Of a stretch of 64,000 nucleotides of DNA, positions 13,203 through 24,100 are shown one piece after another. The position numbers were made by a program, and so were the translations under genes. Each line of letters starts with the position of its first letter. Within the stretch, counting starts at the first letter, position 1. The notes beneath the pieces are model-generated. The model was not told where the DNA came from. It did not search any database and saw only the letters and a list, made by a program, of their open reading frames with translations. Source of the DNA: Ctenosaura bakeri. Its lineage: Eukaryota; Chordata; Lepidosauria; Squamata; Iguanidae. The stretch spans positions 1-64,000 of the forward strand of contig CAOLHI010004236.1 in the NCBI GenBank assembly GCA_948474755.1, written 5' to 3'.

Positions 13203-13322
13203 AACCTACAGCACCTGGTATTTGTTGGCAGTCTCCCATCCAAGTACTCAACAGAGCTGACCCTGTTTAGCTTCCAAGATCAGATGGCATCGGATGCCTT
13301 TAGGGCTGTATGCCATTTTGAC
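13203..13322 (-). pseudogene. 5S rRNA-derived copy (pseudogene or 5S-derived SINE head)
   Basis: On the minus strand this spans the whole length of 5S rRNA, with many substitutions. Conserved blocks are acctacagcac at the 3' end, cagtctcccatccaagtact over the box C region, and ctgaccctgtttagcttcc over box A. Differences such as tttgttggcag where 5S has ttcccaggcgg, and the degraded 5' end, argue against a functional gene. It could be the head of a 5S-derived SINE (SINE3 class), but I recognise no SINE body in the adjoining bases. Confidence 0.8.
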
Positions 13323-13616
13323 TGTGGCTATATTTCTTTGATGAAAATGATCGTTCATAATACAGCCAACAACAGTGAATGATCTAGACATCTCGAAGTT
13401 TAAAAAAAACCAAAAAAACCCCACAACCCTCCTTTCAAGTATTGAGAAAGGGAACTTTGAAATTTCAGTTTGGGCCTTCCAACTCTAAAAAAAACCCCTG
13501 CATTCTGCAAAAATATCAATAAAATTTGGATAAGTTTTTTTAACAGAATGTTTTCCATTATGGTATTTGGTATATTATTCAGAGATATTAGTCCTTTGAT
13601 TACTGATGTAAGAACC

Positions 13617-13690
13617 TAAAAAAAGCCTTATTGAGTCAAACCAAAATCCTCTCTAGTTCAGTATTCTTTTCCAACAAGTTCACAAACAGG
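13617..13690. repeat. short SINE/LINE-tail fragment
   Basis: 'gccttattgagtcaaaccaa' followed by 'ctctctagttcagtattctt' resembles the common reptile repeat text 'gagtcagaccaaaggtccatctagtccagcatt'. Orientation and family are unsure. Confidence 0.35.
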
Positions 13691-13764
13691 ACAAGAGCCT
13701 TATCAGCAACATCTTCCTAATCAATGTTTATACTTATCCAAGCTGGCTGCCATCGCTACATCTT

Positions 13765-14185
13765 GGCCCTTTTCACACGGTATTTGCCATGCGAAAGGGC
13801 CCCTCGAGTGTCATGCAATTGTGAGGAGTGATCTGTATGACGCACACACAATTGTATGATGCTCCAGGGGCTGGCAGGCGCCAATCATGCACCTTTTCAT
13901 TTTTGTTTGGAAGCCGAAAATGGTGTGTGATCATGCATTGCTCCCGGGCCCCGCGCACACTTGCCTGGCATGCAGAGCCTCCGGAGCCACGCTAGTCGCA
14001 CTTCCTGCCCCAGCACAGCCTGGGAAACTCCCAGGCTGCACTGCAGAAGGAAGAGGCGGGGCTCTCATGTGAGCAGGCAGCTTGTGCGGAGCTAAAGGAA
14101 CCCGGACACGAGAGCCTCTCACCAGAGGCTGCTTGTGTGATCCCCACACCCCAGCGCTGGAAAAAGGTAAGGTGCAGGAAGGACC
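13765..14185. mobile_element. GC-rich MITE-like element (copy D)
   Basis: The left end is ggcccttttcacac and the proposed right end is gtgcaggaaggacc, a degenerate inverted pair. ctt lies immediately outside both. The interior is CpG-rich (for example 13930-14130), unlike its surroundings. This copy is less certain than the others because the right end is diverged. Confidence 0.5.
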
Positions 14186-14734
14186 CTTGTCATAGGACAT
14201 TCTCTAGTTTGACTTTTTCGAATAATTATAAAGTTTATTTTTCTTAATATGAGATACCTCAAGTTTGTTAGCTTTATCTGTATTAAACACTATAAGAACA
14301 GTGGGAATTTCTGTCTGTCTCTGTCTCTCCCACATGTACTTGTTCACTCACACTCATTTTGAGCAAATAGACAACTTTATAAGCACAGTAGATCTGTCTG
14401 TACACTGCATTATATGTGCATCTGTGGGTTTAGATGTTTTTCATTTAGAGGAAAGGTTAAATTCCAATCATTAATGGCATATTTATCAAAATTTGTATTT
14501 AAATGATAAGAAAAGAGATTTTACATAAGCATTAGGAAGAACATTGTTACTATAAGAACTGTTTGACAGTGGTATAGACTACCTTCAGGGGAGGAGTGGC
14601 CTCTTCTTTGAAAGTCTTTAAATAGAGGTTGGATGGGTATCTTTTGAGAGTGCTTTAGCTGCATATTCCTGCATGGCAGGGAATTGCACTAGATGGCGTT
14701 TGTGGCACCTCCATCTCTAGGATTCTTTGATTCA

Positions 14735-15177
14735 GGCCATTTCAGCATGTGGAGGGGGAAACGGGGAAAATGTGCTAAAACGGAGCTTACTGGCAGCCAG
14801 GTAAGTCCGTCGCCACGCGGAGCAGCGTGAGCTCGCTGTTCCGCAGTCCTCTGGCATCCAAAATGGTGGCTTCGATGTCCAAAATGGCGGCTTCCTGCTG
14901 GCGGAGGCTCTCCACGAACTGGAGAAGCTTGCCAGCCGGAAGCCCACCCCTGGCAGATCAGGCACGCCCTAGTGCGCGCCTGCAAATCTGCACCGGAGCG
15001 TGGCGATGGAGCTGCATGCTCTGTGCTTTTTAAAACCTCTGAAAAGTTCTGGTTGCTTCGGAGTGGATTGAGGTGCGGAACTACGAAAAGTAGTCCTCCC
15101 CAATCCACTCCATGGTGCAGACAACCTCTGTTGGAGGTTTCTCTGCACCGTTTTAATACCCCGGTGCAGAAAGGGCC
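14735..15177. mobile_element. GC-rich MITE-like element (copy A)
   Basis: It ends with ggtgcagaaagggcc on the right and starts ggccatttcagcatg on the left; the flanks are tca and tct. Near the right end it shares gaggtgcggaactac, tagtc, ccaatccactcc and 'ggtgcagacaacctctgt' with the element at 52.2-52.65 kb, so the two are one family. Its open frames (up to 167 codons) reflect GC content only. It ends about 150 bp upstream of an ANOS1 exon. Confidence 0.65.
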
Positions 15178-15327
15178 TCTATTATTCAACATTATTAACC
15201 AGCATGTTGAGGCCGTGTGAAACCAATGTACTGTACCTCATATCTGGATATATACATTTGGGATTTTAAAATTTGTGAAGTCATTACATAGATGTGTTCA
15301 ATTTACTTTTCTTCCTTCTCCCACCAG

Positions 15328-15533
15328 ATCCCTCAGCTCCACCGGCCCCATCAAATCTTCGAATATCAAATACTACCGTGAATAATGATGAAAGTGTAAA
15401 TGTACGGATTATCTGGGATCTTCCAGAGGAACCTGACATTCCAGTCCACCACTACAAAGTCTTTTGGAGCTGGACAGTCAACAGCAAGTCTCTGGTTCCA
15501 TCTAAAAAGAAGAGAAGGAAGACTACAGATGGG
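15328..15533 (+). CDS. ANOS1: anosmin-1 exon: first half of fibronectin type III domain 2
   Basis: Anosmin-1 is a secreted, heparan-sulfate-binding matrix glycoprotein needed for migration of GnRH neurons and olfactory axon targeting; loss in humans causes Kallmann syndrome. This exon encodes the start of the second FnIII repeat. It contains the characteristic strings [18 protein letters not shown] and [10 protein letters not shown], which match mammalian anosmin-1 almost residue for residue. It enters in phase 1, with the first two exon bases completing a split Asp codon, after ccaccag, and leaves in phase 0 at a gtaatt donor. The basic KKKRRK patch fits the protein's affinity for glycosaminoglycans, and an N-T-T sequon lies near the start. 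The open frame runs past the donor into intron sequence without homology, so the splice site is preferred over read-through. If the human 14-exon structure is conserved, this would be exon 7 (inference). Confidence 0.96.
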
Positions 15534-17188
15534 GTAATTAAGTTAAAAAATGGTGGAAGGAATGCTTTTTCTTTTTTTCTTTTTCTTTTTTTTTGGTTTG
15601 TATTTAAAGATATTACCATTGATTTCCTTTTGGCTTTCTGGTAATATGAAGGTTTTCAAGTCCTTAAAAGGATAGAAGAGACAAACATTTAGAAATCAAT
15701 TGAATAAAAAAGGGGAAACAGATAATGTCTATTTAAGAGGACTGTTGGCAAACTTGATATTAGAGACCTGTTGAGTCAGTGGTAACTTAATAAATCAGTA
15801 TTTGTGTAAGTACCATTGATTTAATGGGTCTGTTTTAGTTAGAACTAAACACCGGATTTAGGCCCATGGCTTTCAGATAGTTATGGTTATTATAAATGGC
15901 CAAGATGATGCCAGAGTTTTTACTGCATAATCCTAATAAGAGGCTTGCATATCTGCTCATTGTATTTCATATGTGTTCATAGATACAGCACAGATAAACC
16001 TATAGTTGCTATTTCAACTTATTGGTCTTGACCTATTTGGGCTGCTATCCCCTATTCCTATGGAGTAAGAACCACTGCACACAGTGGGATTTATTTACAA
16101 ATATGCATTGTTGTTGTGTGCTTTCAGGTTCTTTCCGACTTACGGCGATCTTAAGGTGAACATATCATGGGGTTCTGGGGCTGAGAGTGTTACTTATATG
16201 TTACTAGTCCAACAGAAAGATCAAAAGTTAGATGTTACCTGAGCAAAGTTCCTTGCCAATGTGAAACTATTTGCATATTGTTGTTGCTGTTGTTATTGTT
16301 GTTATTTCTTAATATAAATATTTGCAGTGACTTTTAAAAAAAATTTTTTTTATTAAAATAAAATAACTACATAAAAAAAAGAAACAAGTATATATGAAAG
16401 TGTTTTCAAACTATTCCTAGCATTTAGACATATTATATATTATGGTCTCTATATAAATACTAGCATATATACCTGGAGTTGCCCGAGATTTTATTTTCTC
16501 ATAGGCAATACTTGTAAAAAAGATTTGAAATCCTGTGTCTCTAATTCCCCAAGCTGACTTGTCCAGTACCTGCAACTTTTCCCTATATTCCCCAATCAGG
16601 TCTATATTCAGAGTTATTAACAGAGAGGTTGAGTTCCTGAGGAAATGTACTGCCCTCCTCCTTGCTGCTAGGCCTCGTCTCCATAGCAACCAGCCTATTC
16701 AAGACAGTTGACTGAGACCCAAGAACTCACTGACTGAAAATTGTAAAGGCCCCTCCTTAACTGCAAACCCCAGGATTCCATAGAATCTTTTTAGGTAGCC
16801 AATCATATGAGGTCTTCTCACCTCGCACAGGCAATGGTATGAGGTTTTCACCTGAGACAGACAAACAAACTTTGACTTTCATATATTAGACTAGTTACAT
16901 ATTTCAAATGATACTGTAAAGACTATTATCAAATACTGGGTGATGTCTAAATATGCTATCACAATACAAATGAAATATTATTGTTTACACTTCTCTCACC
17001 CCATATTTAACTTCTAACATAATAAAATAATTGTTTTATTGGACCTGCCCATGTTGGTCTAGAAGACAGCAACATTTTACATAATACTTCCTACTTATTA
17101 GGAAATCAAGAATCTAGAAGCTACTAGAAGTAACAATGTTTTAGTAAATCTGTAATGATCTGTGCAAATATATTCTATTCAATTATAG
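15534..17188 (+). other. ANOS1: ANOS1 intron, 1,655 bp
   Basis: Phase-0 intron bounded by gtaatt and attatag. It contains a minus-strand SINE fragment near 16.1 kb, an AT-rich stretch (16.26-16.40 kb) and, near 16.75-16.80 kb, a fragment of the repeat family that reads 'caggattccata'. I see no gene inside. Confidence 0.85.
16101..16200 (-). repeat. tRNA-derived SINE fragment (tail half)
   Basis: After a short TTG run, the sequence reads tgtgctttcaggttctttcc and gacttacggcgatcttaagg. This is the reverse complement of the 3' part of a widespread squamate tRNA-derived SINE, recognised from memory of the family rather than by a search. The copy lies within an ANOS1 intron and lacks the tRNA-like head. 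Confidence 0.6.
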
Positions 17189-17336
17189 TCCCAGAATTAT
17201 GTGGTCCTTGAAGGCCTCCAACCCAACAGTAATTACATGGTGGAACTACAGGCAGTAACATACTGGGGTCAAATACGTCTGAAAAGTGCCAAAGTGTCTC
17301 TCTACTTTAGTTCTACTCAGACAGCTGTTCACAGCA
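17189..17336 (+). CDS. ANOS1: anosmin-1 exon: second half of fibronectin type III domain 2
   Basis: This exon completes the second FnIII repeat of anosmin-1. The peptide starts [16 protein letters not shown] and contains [20 protein letters not shown], the FnIII F/G-strand pattern with the conserved tyrosine. It corresponds closely to the mammalian segment after the [10 protein letters not shown] string. It begins in phase 0 after aattatag and ends in phase 1 at gtaagt, leaving one base (a) of a Lys codon. The last residues (around TQTAVHSS) belong to the poorly conserved linker before FnIII domain 3. The first visible ATG-like start at 17201 is internal to the exon and is not a translation start. 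Confidence 0.96.
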
Positions 17337-18249
17337 GTAAGTATTTTCAGAAAGACATCAAAAAATCTGATGTCATATTCAAGGTCTTTACATATTAATA
17401 TCATAAATGATACCTTTGCTGCCTGGCTGAATGAAAGTTTATTGTGTGTGATCTTGCTTCTATCTCAGTCTATAGTAGCACATCCCTGCTTTTAATCAGT
17501 GGATTGACTAATAGAACTTGATTATCATTCTTGTCTTATTCTGATATTTTTTCTATACCTCTTTCTCTGTGTAAGGTAAACACTGACACTAGTGTTAGAT
17601 TATGGTTCAAAGTCAATGAGATTCAGAAGTTACATTAACATAAGTCAAAAGCCTGAATTTCTGAAATAAAATTGTGTTGTTTTACTTAGACACGATATGG
17701 GCTTAAATTTAGTGTTTGCTCAGACACCATGACACCAAGTTTATTTTTATACATACTAAAACTCGAAACGTCTCACCTGGCTTATTAACACACATTAGTA
17801 CAAGTGAAGAAAATGATCCATTGCTACAAGATCCACTTTTGCCATTTAGCAATTTCTGTTCCCTGCTGTAGATCACATTCAATTTACTGCATACAAAATC
17901 TTTGCCAATCTGTGTTAAGTTACCCTAATCTCCTCATGTGTATTTTGTGGTTTCATCAGTTTACATTCACTTCAAGGGCATCTATTTCTTTCCATTAATA
18001 CAGATAGCTTTCAGTTCACTCCTTCAGCTACTTTGGGAGATATTCTAATACTTTATTTTGTTAGCCAGTTTTTTCTTTATATATTATATTTCTGTAAAGT
18101 TTGTTATCTGCCTCATCTTTAATTGCTTTTCTCTTGGTTAGTGGATTTTGATATTTCAGTTGGCAGCTGTGAAGATCAAGGTCATAGTAGAGAACTTGAT
18201 CAATTGGTGACTATTTGTGTTTTTCTGTATACCTCCCCCAACCATGAAC

Positions 18250-18470
18250 AACCTAGCAAGAAAGTGGCAGATTCTGCACATCTTTTAGGGCAGTTCAGCT
18301 CTGATGGCATATTGTGGCATATTGTGGCTTGTACAGCTACCACATGTAGCAGGGCTTTTTCACATTTGGGAAGGAGTCATAGAACTCCCTTCCATCAGAG
18401 ATCCAGTTGTATCCCACATTTGTTTTTAGGTGCCAGCTAAAAATATATTTATAAAATACAAACTTTATGG
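18250..18470 (+). repeat. L3/CR1-type LINE 3' fragment
   Basis: The pattern gggcagttcagctctgatgg, then 'agggctttttcacatttggg' and 'catagaactcccttccatca', is a decayed form of the C-terminal end of CR1/L3-type ORF2. That region normally reads like 'gtggaactccctccc'. Similar wording occurs at about 12.2-12.4 kb. The assignment is by pattern memory only, and the boundaries are approximate. Confidence 0.5.
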
Positions 18471-18872
18471 AAATAATGCAAGTCATTCACTGATTTCTGG
18501 TTGCAACTGTTTATCTTGCTTTTATACTCTAGCAAATACTTACAATTTATGATTTTAGATATGTGTAGCTGACTGTATTTTCAGGTATTTTAGGAAATTT
18601 TAATTATTTGTAAGATTGCTAGTTATCCAGAGCCCTTATGAGTGAGAACATGCTAAAAAATGAATGTGCTTTTTTGAGTAAAGTCATGCTAGAAATAAAA
18701 TACTGGGTAGGCCCTGACTAGTGCTGTAGGGATTTCCTCGTAGTTCTTAAGGTTCGACTGTTCAGAGATAACTACCTAGTTGTAACTACTTCCTCTGTGC
18801 AATACTGAAAGTATAAGTAAGTTACAAGAGAACTGTAGCAAGGGATGACATTACTCCTTTTGTTACCCTGTA

Positions 18873-19744
18873 TGTTGGGGGTCCTGGGAGGGGTGCCCCA
18901 AATAACCAAATAAAAGCACAAGATGGGGAAATTAAGCTCGAGTACTCTCTTAAGCTAGTGAGAGGAAGGGTAACTTTAGCTAGGATCTTGTACCCTATGT
19001 CTACGGCTTCAGGTCAGAGAGCATAGCCAGACAAGGTTTCAAAGTAACAAAGATAACATTTATTGAGCACAAATAACATAAAAGACACCACATACACACA
19101 GCTAACTAGAAATAGAAATGGAGAGCTTTTGGGGAATGGGTAATATGACACCTGGTCTCGTAGTCCTGGAGAGAAGCTTGGGTTGCAGGGAAGAAACTCA
19201 GCATGCCTTGCTGAGGAGAGTTCTTCAGACAAACCAGCAGCAAGGTGAGATGGAAGTCCAAAGTAGTCCGAGGAAGTCCCAAAAATGGGGACCTTTTATA
19301 GGGTGGATTTTACCTAAAGGCCATGCCATGCTCGGTGAGAACAAAGGAAATTTGGAGCTGGACAAAGGAGTTGGAAAAGGTCAGGTTTTGCATGATGAGC
19401 TTAGCGCTGGATGACAGTAGTATGACCAGTATACTGATGGCTCGACATAAAAGAATGGCTCGGCTCTTGGCTGTGCGGCTTTGTAAAGATTCGCGCTGAG
19501 CAAAGCCGGTTTGCAAGAAGGTTTTTCCCTAAAGCATCAGAGAGGCTTAAGCTGCCTGCCTGAATGAGGTTTTGGAATGTACAACCATTAACGGCCATGC
19601 CTAATATGTGCTTGTCCAGTGGACCTCTGCAAACACATGGAGTAGGGTGGCAGAGAAAGATCAAGCAAAGACCAAATTATTTGATATGAAAAGGATATCT
19701 AGTGCTCTCACCAGACATATCATAACCGTGATAACACTTTTACA
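18873..19744 (-). mobile_element. LTR-like segment (probable solo LTR), boundaries uncertain
   Basis: Read on the minus strand, the segment has the order of an LTR. A TATA-like box (ccctataaaagg, complement of about 19294-19305) is followed about 230 bases later by a poly(A) signal (complement of about 19058-19063). It ends in ccccaaca at 18873. A TG..CA frame is possible if the other end is at about 19744, where the flanks would be ctgta and atgta (4 of 5 matching). No retroviral coding sequence is visible, so it would be a solo LTR if real. It could be ERV or Gypsy; I cannot tell which. Confidence 0.45.
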
Positions 19745-21574
19745 ATGTAACTGTATCTGTCTAGTTAACTTTTATAGTTTTATTAAGCGATACAGCCTCA
19801 CCAAATGATTCAAGTGCTGCCTCATGCTCTGTTATGGATGTTTAGCTGATAATGAGGTGGACTGAAGGAGTGCAGTGTTTTGTAGTCTATGCTCGCAGCT
19901 TTCAGATTTTCAAAAAACATTCAAAGTAACTAGTTACATTTAAAAATGTTTATGTCTTTTTCAAAAGAGAGCTATAATGGTAAATACCTTGGGGGCTTGA
20001 ATCTGTAACTATAACTAATTACATGTAAAGTAACTTTCCAAGTTTTGCTATGCTTTAAGAATTCCTTCATGAGACACTGATATCCAGATAGCCTGAAATT
20101 AGATTAAATGAGAATTTCAGGTTGTGACCTCATGGCCAGGTTTTAAAGTTAATATGTATTACTTAAACATTGAGACACTTTAACCTTGCTAAAGTTTCTT
20201 TGTAATTTTCCCTCTAGTGTGTAGAATAAATAATGTCTTCTTTTTCCATTTCTTCAAATGGCTTTATAAATAGCGCTTTAGGGTTGTCTAATAATCCATT
20301 TGTGTGTCTTCTGAAAATAGGAAGGATTATAGCTATGCAAAGTTTGCTTTTTTTTTGTTTTTATCTTTTATTTAACTTCTCATATATTCTATTCCAGTTT
20401 ATTTAATTTGTATTTGGAAGTTGGCTGTTGTAGATAAAATGTATCATTTTACTGACTACTGCTTTGGTTGGCTCTAGACACATTGCTGTGTGACTTAGCC
20501 AAGCGGTGTGTTTCTTTGAGTGTTGGGTTATCTGAATTGTTCATTTATAAAGACTGCAATTTATTTTGATTCACTTTGGCTGTGAATAGATGTCATGATA
20601 TTTCATGAGGTGCCTTTGGCTGCTGGGTGTATGCTTGAAAAAGAAACAGAAAGGAAATGAATTTCAAAAAATCTTGTGTAAATATTAGGAGTTATTCTTT
20701 TTTGTTCCTTATTTCTATGGAACTGTGTAAGGGGTAGTTTAGCAATAAATGTAGTACTTTTTGGTATATAAATATTCAGAATCTATTGGTCTGTGTGTAT
20801 CTAATTACAGTCTACAGACCTTCCTAAATAAAATATTGAAAGACACTGTCACAAGGCTCTGGAGAGCTGGGATGCAAGCTTTCTTCTTTGTTATTATTTT
20901 CACAGAACAGAAACACAGCCCAGTGTGGTAGAATTGGAATCCTCCTAAAAGCTGTTATGTCAGTTTAATACATATTTTAGGCAGGTTTACATAACCAGCA
21001 TATATGAGAGTTAAAAATGTAGATGGGTGGGTGTGCACCCAAGCCCTGATCCTAGCATCCTCATTGTGCCTGACTCTCAGTGTTGAACTTTGTGCAGTGA
21101 GTGTAAGGGCCTGCTGGACTTTCTATGTCCATTCAGCTGGATATATTTTCAAAATGTTCCATGCACAAGAAATTTGATGAAGTCCTTTTTTGCAGATGTT
21201 AATGCTAAACACATGAATGTCTTTAGAGGTTCCATGTGCCAGGAACAATGAGTGTGCATGTGTGTCCTGACCTTCAATACAATTATAATCCTGCCTTTCC
21301 CTTTCTGAATATCTGCACAGTGCTGCAGCATTCAGCCTACATTTTCAGATGTTATTGATTTCTAGACTTGATATATGATAGTAAATGGAGCAGTGCCTGT
21401 TATAGGCTTGGGACAAGGACTGGGACTGATTCTGTTGTTTAAGTATTAGGCCATAGCTACAATGTGCCATTCCTCCCTATACTTAATGTAATTAACTGCA
21501 ATATCCAGTGAATTCAATGTAGTGCTCTTCATCTATAAAAAGAGGAAACTTCTCAGCATTATTTTGTCTTGCAG
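19745..21574. other. intronic AT-rich sequence, nothing recognised
   Basis: No repeat or gene identified; a short poly-T tract lies near 20.35 kb. Confidence 0.5.
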
Positions 21575-21718
21575 AAGAACAGTTATCTACAGTTGCAAAA
21601 GCACCTGATGCTCTTCCGTCCTTCAAAGGAAGAAGACCAGCTCGTCTTCTTGAAATTGGAGTGCCTTTTTATCAAGATGATCAGCTTCAGGTCAAAGTCT
21701 ATTGGAAGAAAACAGAAG
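21575..21718 (+). CDS. ANOS1: anosmin-1 exon: linker and start of fibronectin type III domain 3
   Basis: With the split Lys codon the peptide starts KEQLSTV, passes through a variable linker containing [13 protein letters not shown], and ends with [18 protein letters not shown], the opening strands of the third FnIII repeat. The KEQL start and the [15 protein letters not shown] end match mammalian anosmin-1, while the middle is divergent, as it is between species in this linker. It enters in phase 1 after cttgcag and leaves in phase 1 at gtcagt with one base (g) of an Asp codon. A longer open frame at 21569 in another phase is a shadow of this exon. Confidence 0.95.
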
Positions 21719-23004
21719 GTCAGTGGAAAGCTTCCAAGAGGTTGCTTCTTAAAGAGCTCTGCTTCAGATTGGTTCATGGTAGTGCTAGAGGACTGCTACC
21801 ATGTAGGAGGTAATTTGGTTAGAATTCTGGGTTTAAAGTTGTCACTTTGCCAGTAGAGGCAACATGAGTAACCATGATTAAACAAAAGGATTCAAACTTT
21901 TACTCTGGTTGAGTGGGATGGAGGGAGTGTGTATGTAATTTACTGTAATTCATTCCAGTTTGTTCATGTCATGATATTTTATTGCTTATTGAGACATACA
22001 AAGCTGAGTATTACACTTCAGTAAGGTCTGTCTGGTCTGGATCCATCACTCCTGCTTCCCTTGCTGTTGTGGCAGAAGAAAAGTAATTTTTCCCTGCCTA
22101 TCTTTGGTAATAACAAATTCTCTTTTCTATCCCACTCTTTTGTTCTAGTAATAGCTGGAAGGAATACCTTTTCTCCTCCCTAACTTTAGTTGAAAGGCTC
22201 AGAGTTTTGGAATAGCAAGTACAAGTCAGTTTTGAGCTCTTGGTGAAACCAAGTTTTGTTTATGCTCTCAGCTTAGGACAAAATCGCAACTTCATCTCTG
22301 AACTTAAACCTGAAGCCATTAGCCAAGCATTAGTACAAACTCTGTCAAACAAATGTAAGTCATCAGTGGAAAAAGTGAAGTGAAAAAAAAAATTGATTGT
22401 ATTCCTTTATTAAAAATAGGTAAAAAAAAAATGCATCAAAAGCAGGAACCTAGGTGATGGTCAAATAATATATTGCTACAAAAAAGTGTTTTCACAAGAT
22501 TTCACACCCTTACATGAGTTAGGTAGTATGGTCTACCTCTGTGGCCATTATTATGTGCTGGAATCTTACATGGTAGTTATGGATTTGTAAACTAATTTGT
22601 AACAGATCTGTAACAGCTCTATATGCAGAAACGATTTGGATTCATGCTCATGGCACTATTGCCATCATCATAAATACTCCTAGGAACCCCCTCTTAAATT
22701 AGAGGGGCTGTTCTGTGTAACAGAATTCTGTGGCATGGGCAAGTGGGGCACTTTAGGATGACTACACTAGCCCTCCTGATCCCAAGACAGAGTTCAGTGA
22801 GCTCCTTCCTGCCCCTGAGGTATGGTATGATGAACAGAAGCTTCTTCTCATTGCACTGCAGCTCAAGGGCAGAAGCGAGCTAGTTAAGTCATTGTGAACT
22901 GCCTCATTCAACTATGTTGCAGACATCCATTGCACAGAGTGAGTCACTTGAGTTTAAGGTAGGTTCTGGATATCCATTCCTTAGATGATACAGGATCTCA
23001 TCGT

Positions 23005-23006
23005 TG

Positions 23007-23038
<32 letters not shown>
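23005..23038. repeat. (ATC)n microsatellite
   Basis: About eleven copies of a catcat-type trinucleotide run. A shorter, interrupted run of the same motif occurs at 27957-27991 in the same intron. Confidence 0.9.
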
Positions 23039-23599
23039 TCATTTCTTACAGCTAGTACTTTAGCTGCAGATAGTTATCTTGAAACACAGCCTCATCCAAG
23101 GTTACCCCGTAACTTCTCAAGTGAACCCAGTTTTCCTGTTCACAGTGCCATAAGAAGCTGCATTAAGAGCTTTTACTAGAAAGCTCTAGGCTCTAGGCTT
23201 TGGATTGGTTAATTTTCCTAACGTGGTTATTGTAGGGATAAAAACACTCCCCTTTTGGCATGTCTTGGCTGCATGTTATAATTCACAGCTTGAAGCATGT
23301 ATATGGTATTTCTTTTGTTAGCTATTGTAGTTGATTACTGTATGGAGTATGGTACCTTGTATGTAGTCTGGTTCTTGTGGTCTAGACATCTTGTCTTTGT
23401 GAAGATATGTAATATCTAGAAAGATAGCTTAATTGTGTGGCTTTGCCTTTTGTAGTAGACTTTCTCAAAAGGTTTTTGTGCAAATAGGTGTCTGCTTTTT
23501 CCCATTCTTGGAAATAAATTCCAGTTCCTTTAATCTTGAGTTGGGTTTGTTTATGGTATTGCTACATACTAAATCTAGTTTTGGGACACACTCCCCCTA

Positions 23600-24100
23600 T
23601 CTAGTTCCTATCTTATGTAATCTACCAAGTCAGCCAAAGCCATCTCTGTCCCATATCCAGGCCTGAAACCAAATTGAAATGGATCTATATAATCTGTCTC
23701 ATCCAGAAACCCCTGGAGCTGGAAGGGCACTACACACTCCAGAACCTCACCCTAAAGTTAAATGTTAGATATTGGCCAGAAATTATCCAGATAGTGCTTT
23801 ATAGTAATGGTTTTATACTGCTTCCTTCAGGCAAGCTGGAACTCTGCCTTGTTTTAATGAGGCATTAACTACTTCTACCTACTCTGGCCTTTGGTGTTTT
23901 GTTTTGTTTTTAATAAGCCAGAAATGGACAGGATCTAACACACATGTGGTAGCTCTCATCTCCCCGAGAATCCTGTCCACATCCTTGGGTTTCACAAATT
24001 GAAAAAATACCCATTATCATTGGACAAGCAGTGGCCAAAGTTACATCCACTGGATTTCTATCAATGACAGCATCCAAGTCAGAGTAGATCCAAGTGTTTT
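23600..24100 (-). mobile_element. CR1/L2-type LINE fragment
   Basis: The wording 'ggcctgaaaccaaattgaaatg', then 'ctgtctcatccagaaacccc', and later 'tctcatctccccgagaatcc', is the antisense of a CR1/L2-type reverse-transcriptase region. A related fragment in the same orientation ends near 45.2 kb ('ctgaaccagaacgaattgat'). The copy is decayed and has no open frame. Confidence 0.6.

Larger units (their letters stand above)
1..15327 (+). other. ANOS1: ANOS1 intron upstream of the first exon in the window (partial)
   Basis: Everything left of the first recognised exon is read as intron. That exon begins with two bases of a split codon after a pyrimidine-rich tract and an AG, so at least one exon must lie upstream, outside the window. 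No other exon of this gene is recognisable here. The stretch holds the repeats listed separately, with AT-rich sequence between them. The label depends on the exon call at 15328 and on no unseen exon lying inside the stretch. Confidence 0.8.
17337..21574 (+). other. ANOS1: ANOS1 intron, 4,238 bp
   Basis: Phase-1 intron between gtaagt and tcttgcag. It carries an L3/CR1-like LINE fragment near 18.3 kb and an LTR-like segment at about 18.87-19.74 kb. The remainder (19.75-21.57 kb) is AT-rich with no recognisable gene. Confidence 0.85.

Noticed and set aside
13930..14130. CpG island as a promoter
   Set aside because: CpG density coincides with a MITE-like element and no first exon follows.
14689..15192. 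167-codon minus-strand open frame
   Set aside because: It spans a CpG-rich MITE from end to end, with no conserved domain.
15534..15644. Continuation of the anosmin frame past the exon
   Set aside because: Residues after the gtaatt donor are not anosmin-like, and the next exon at 17189 joins perfectly in frame.
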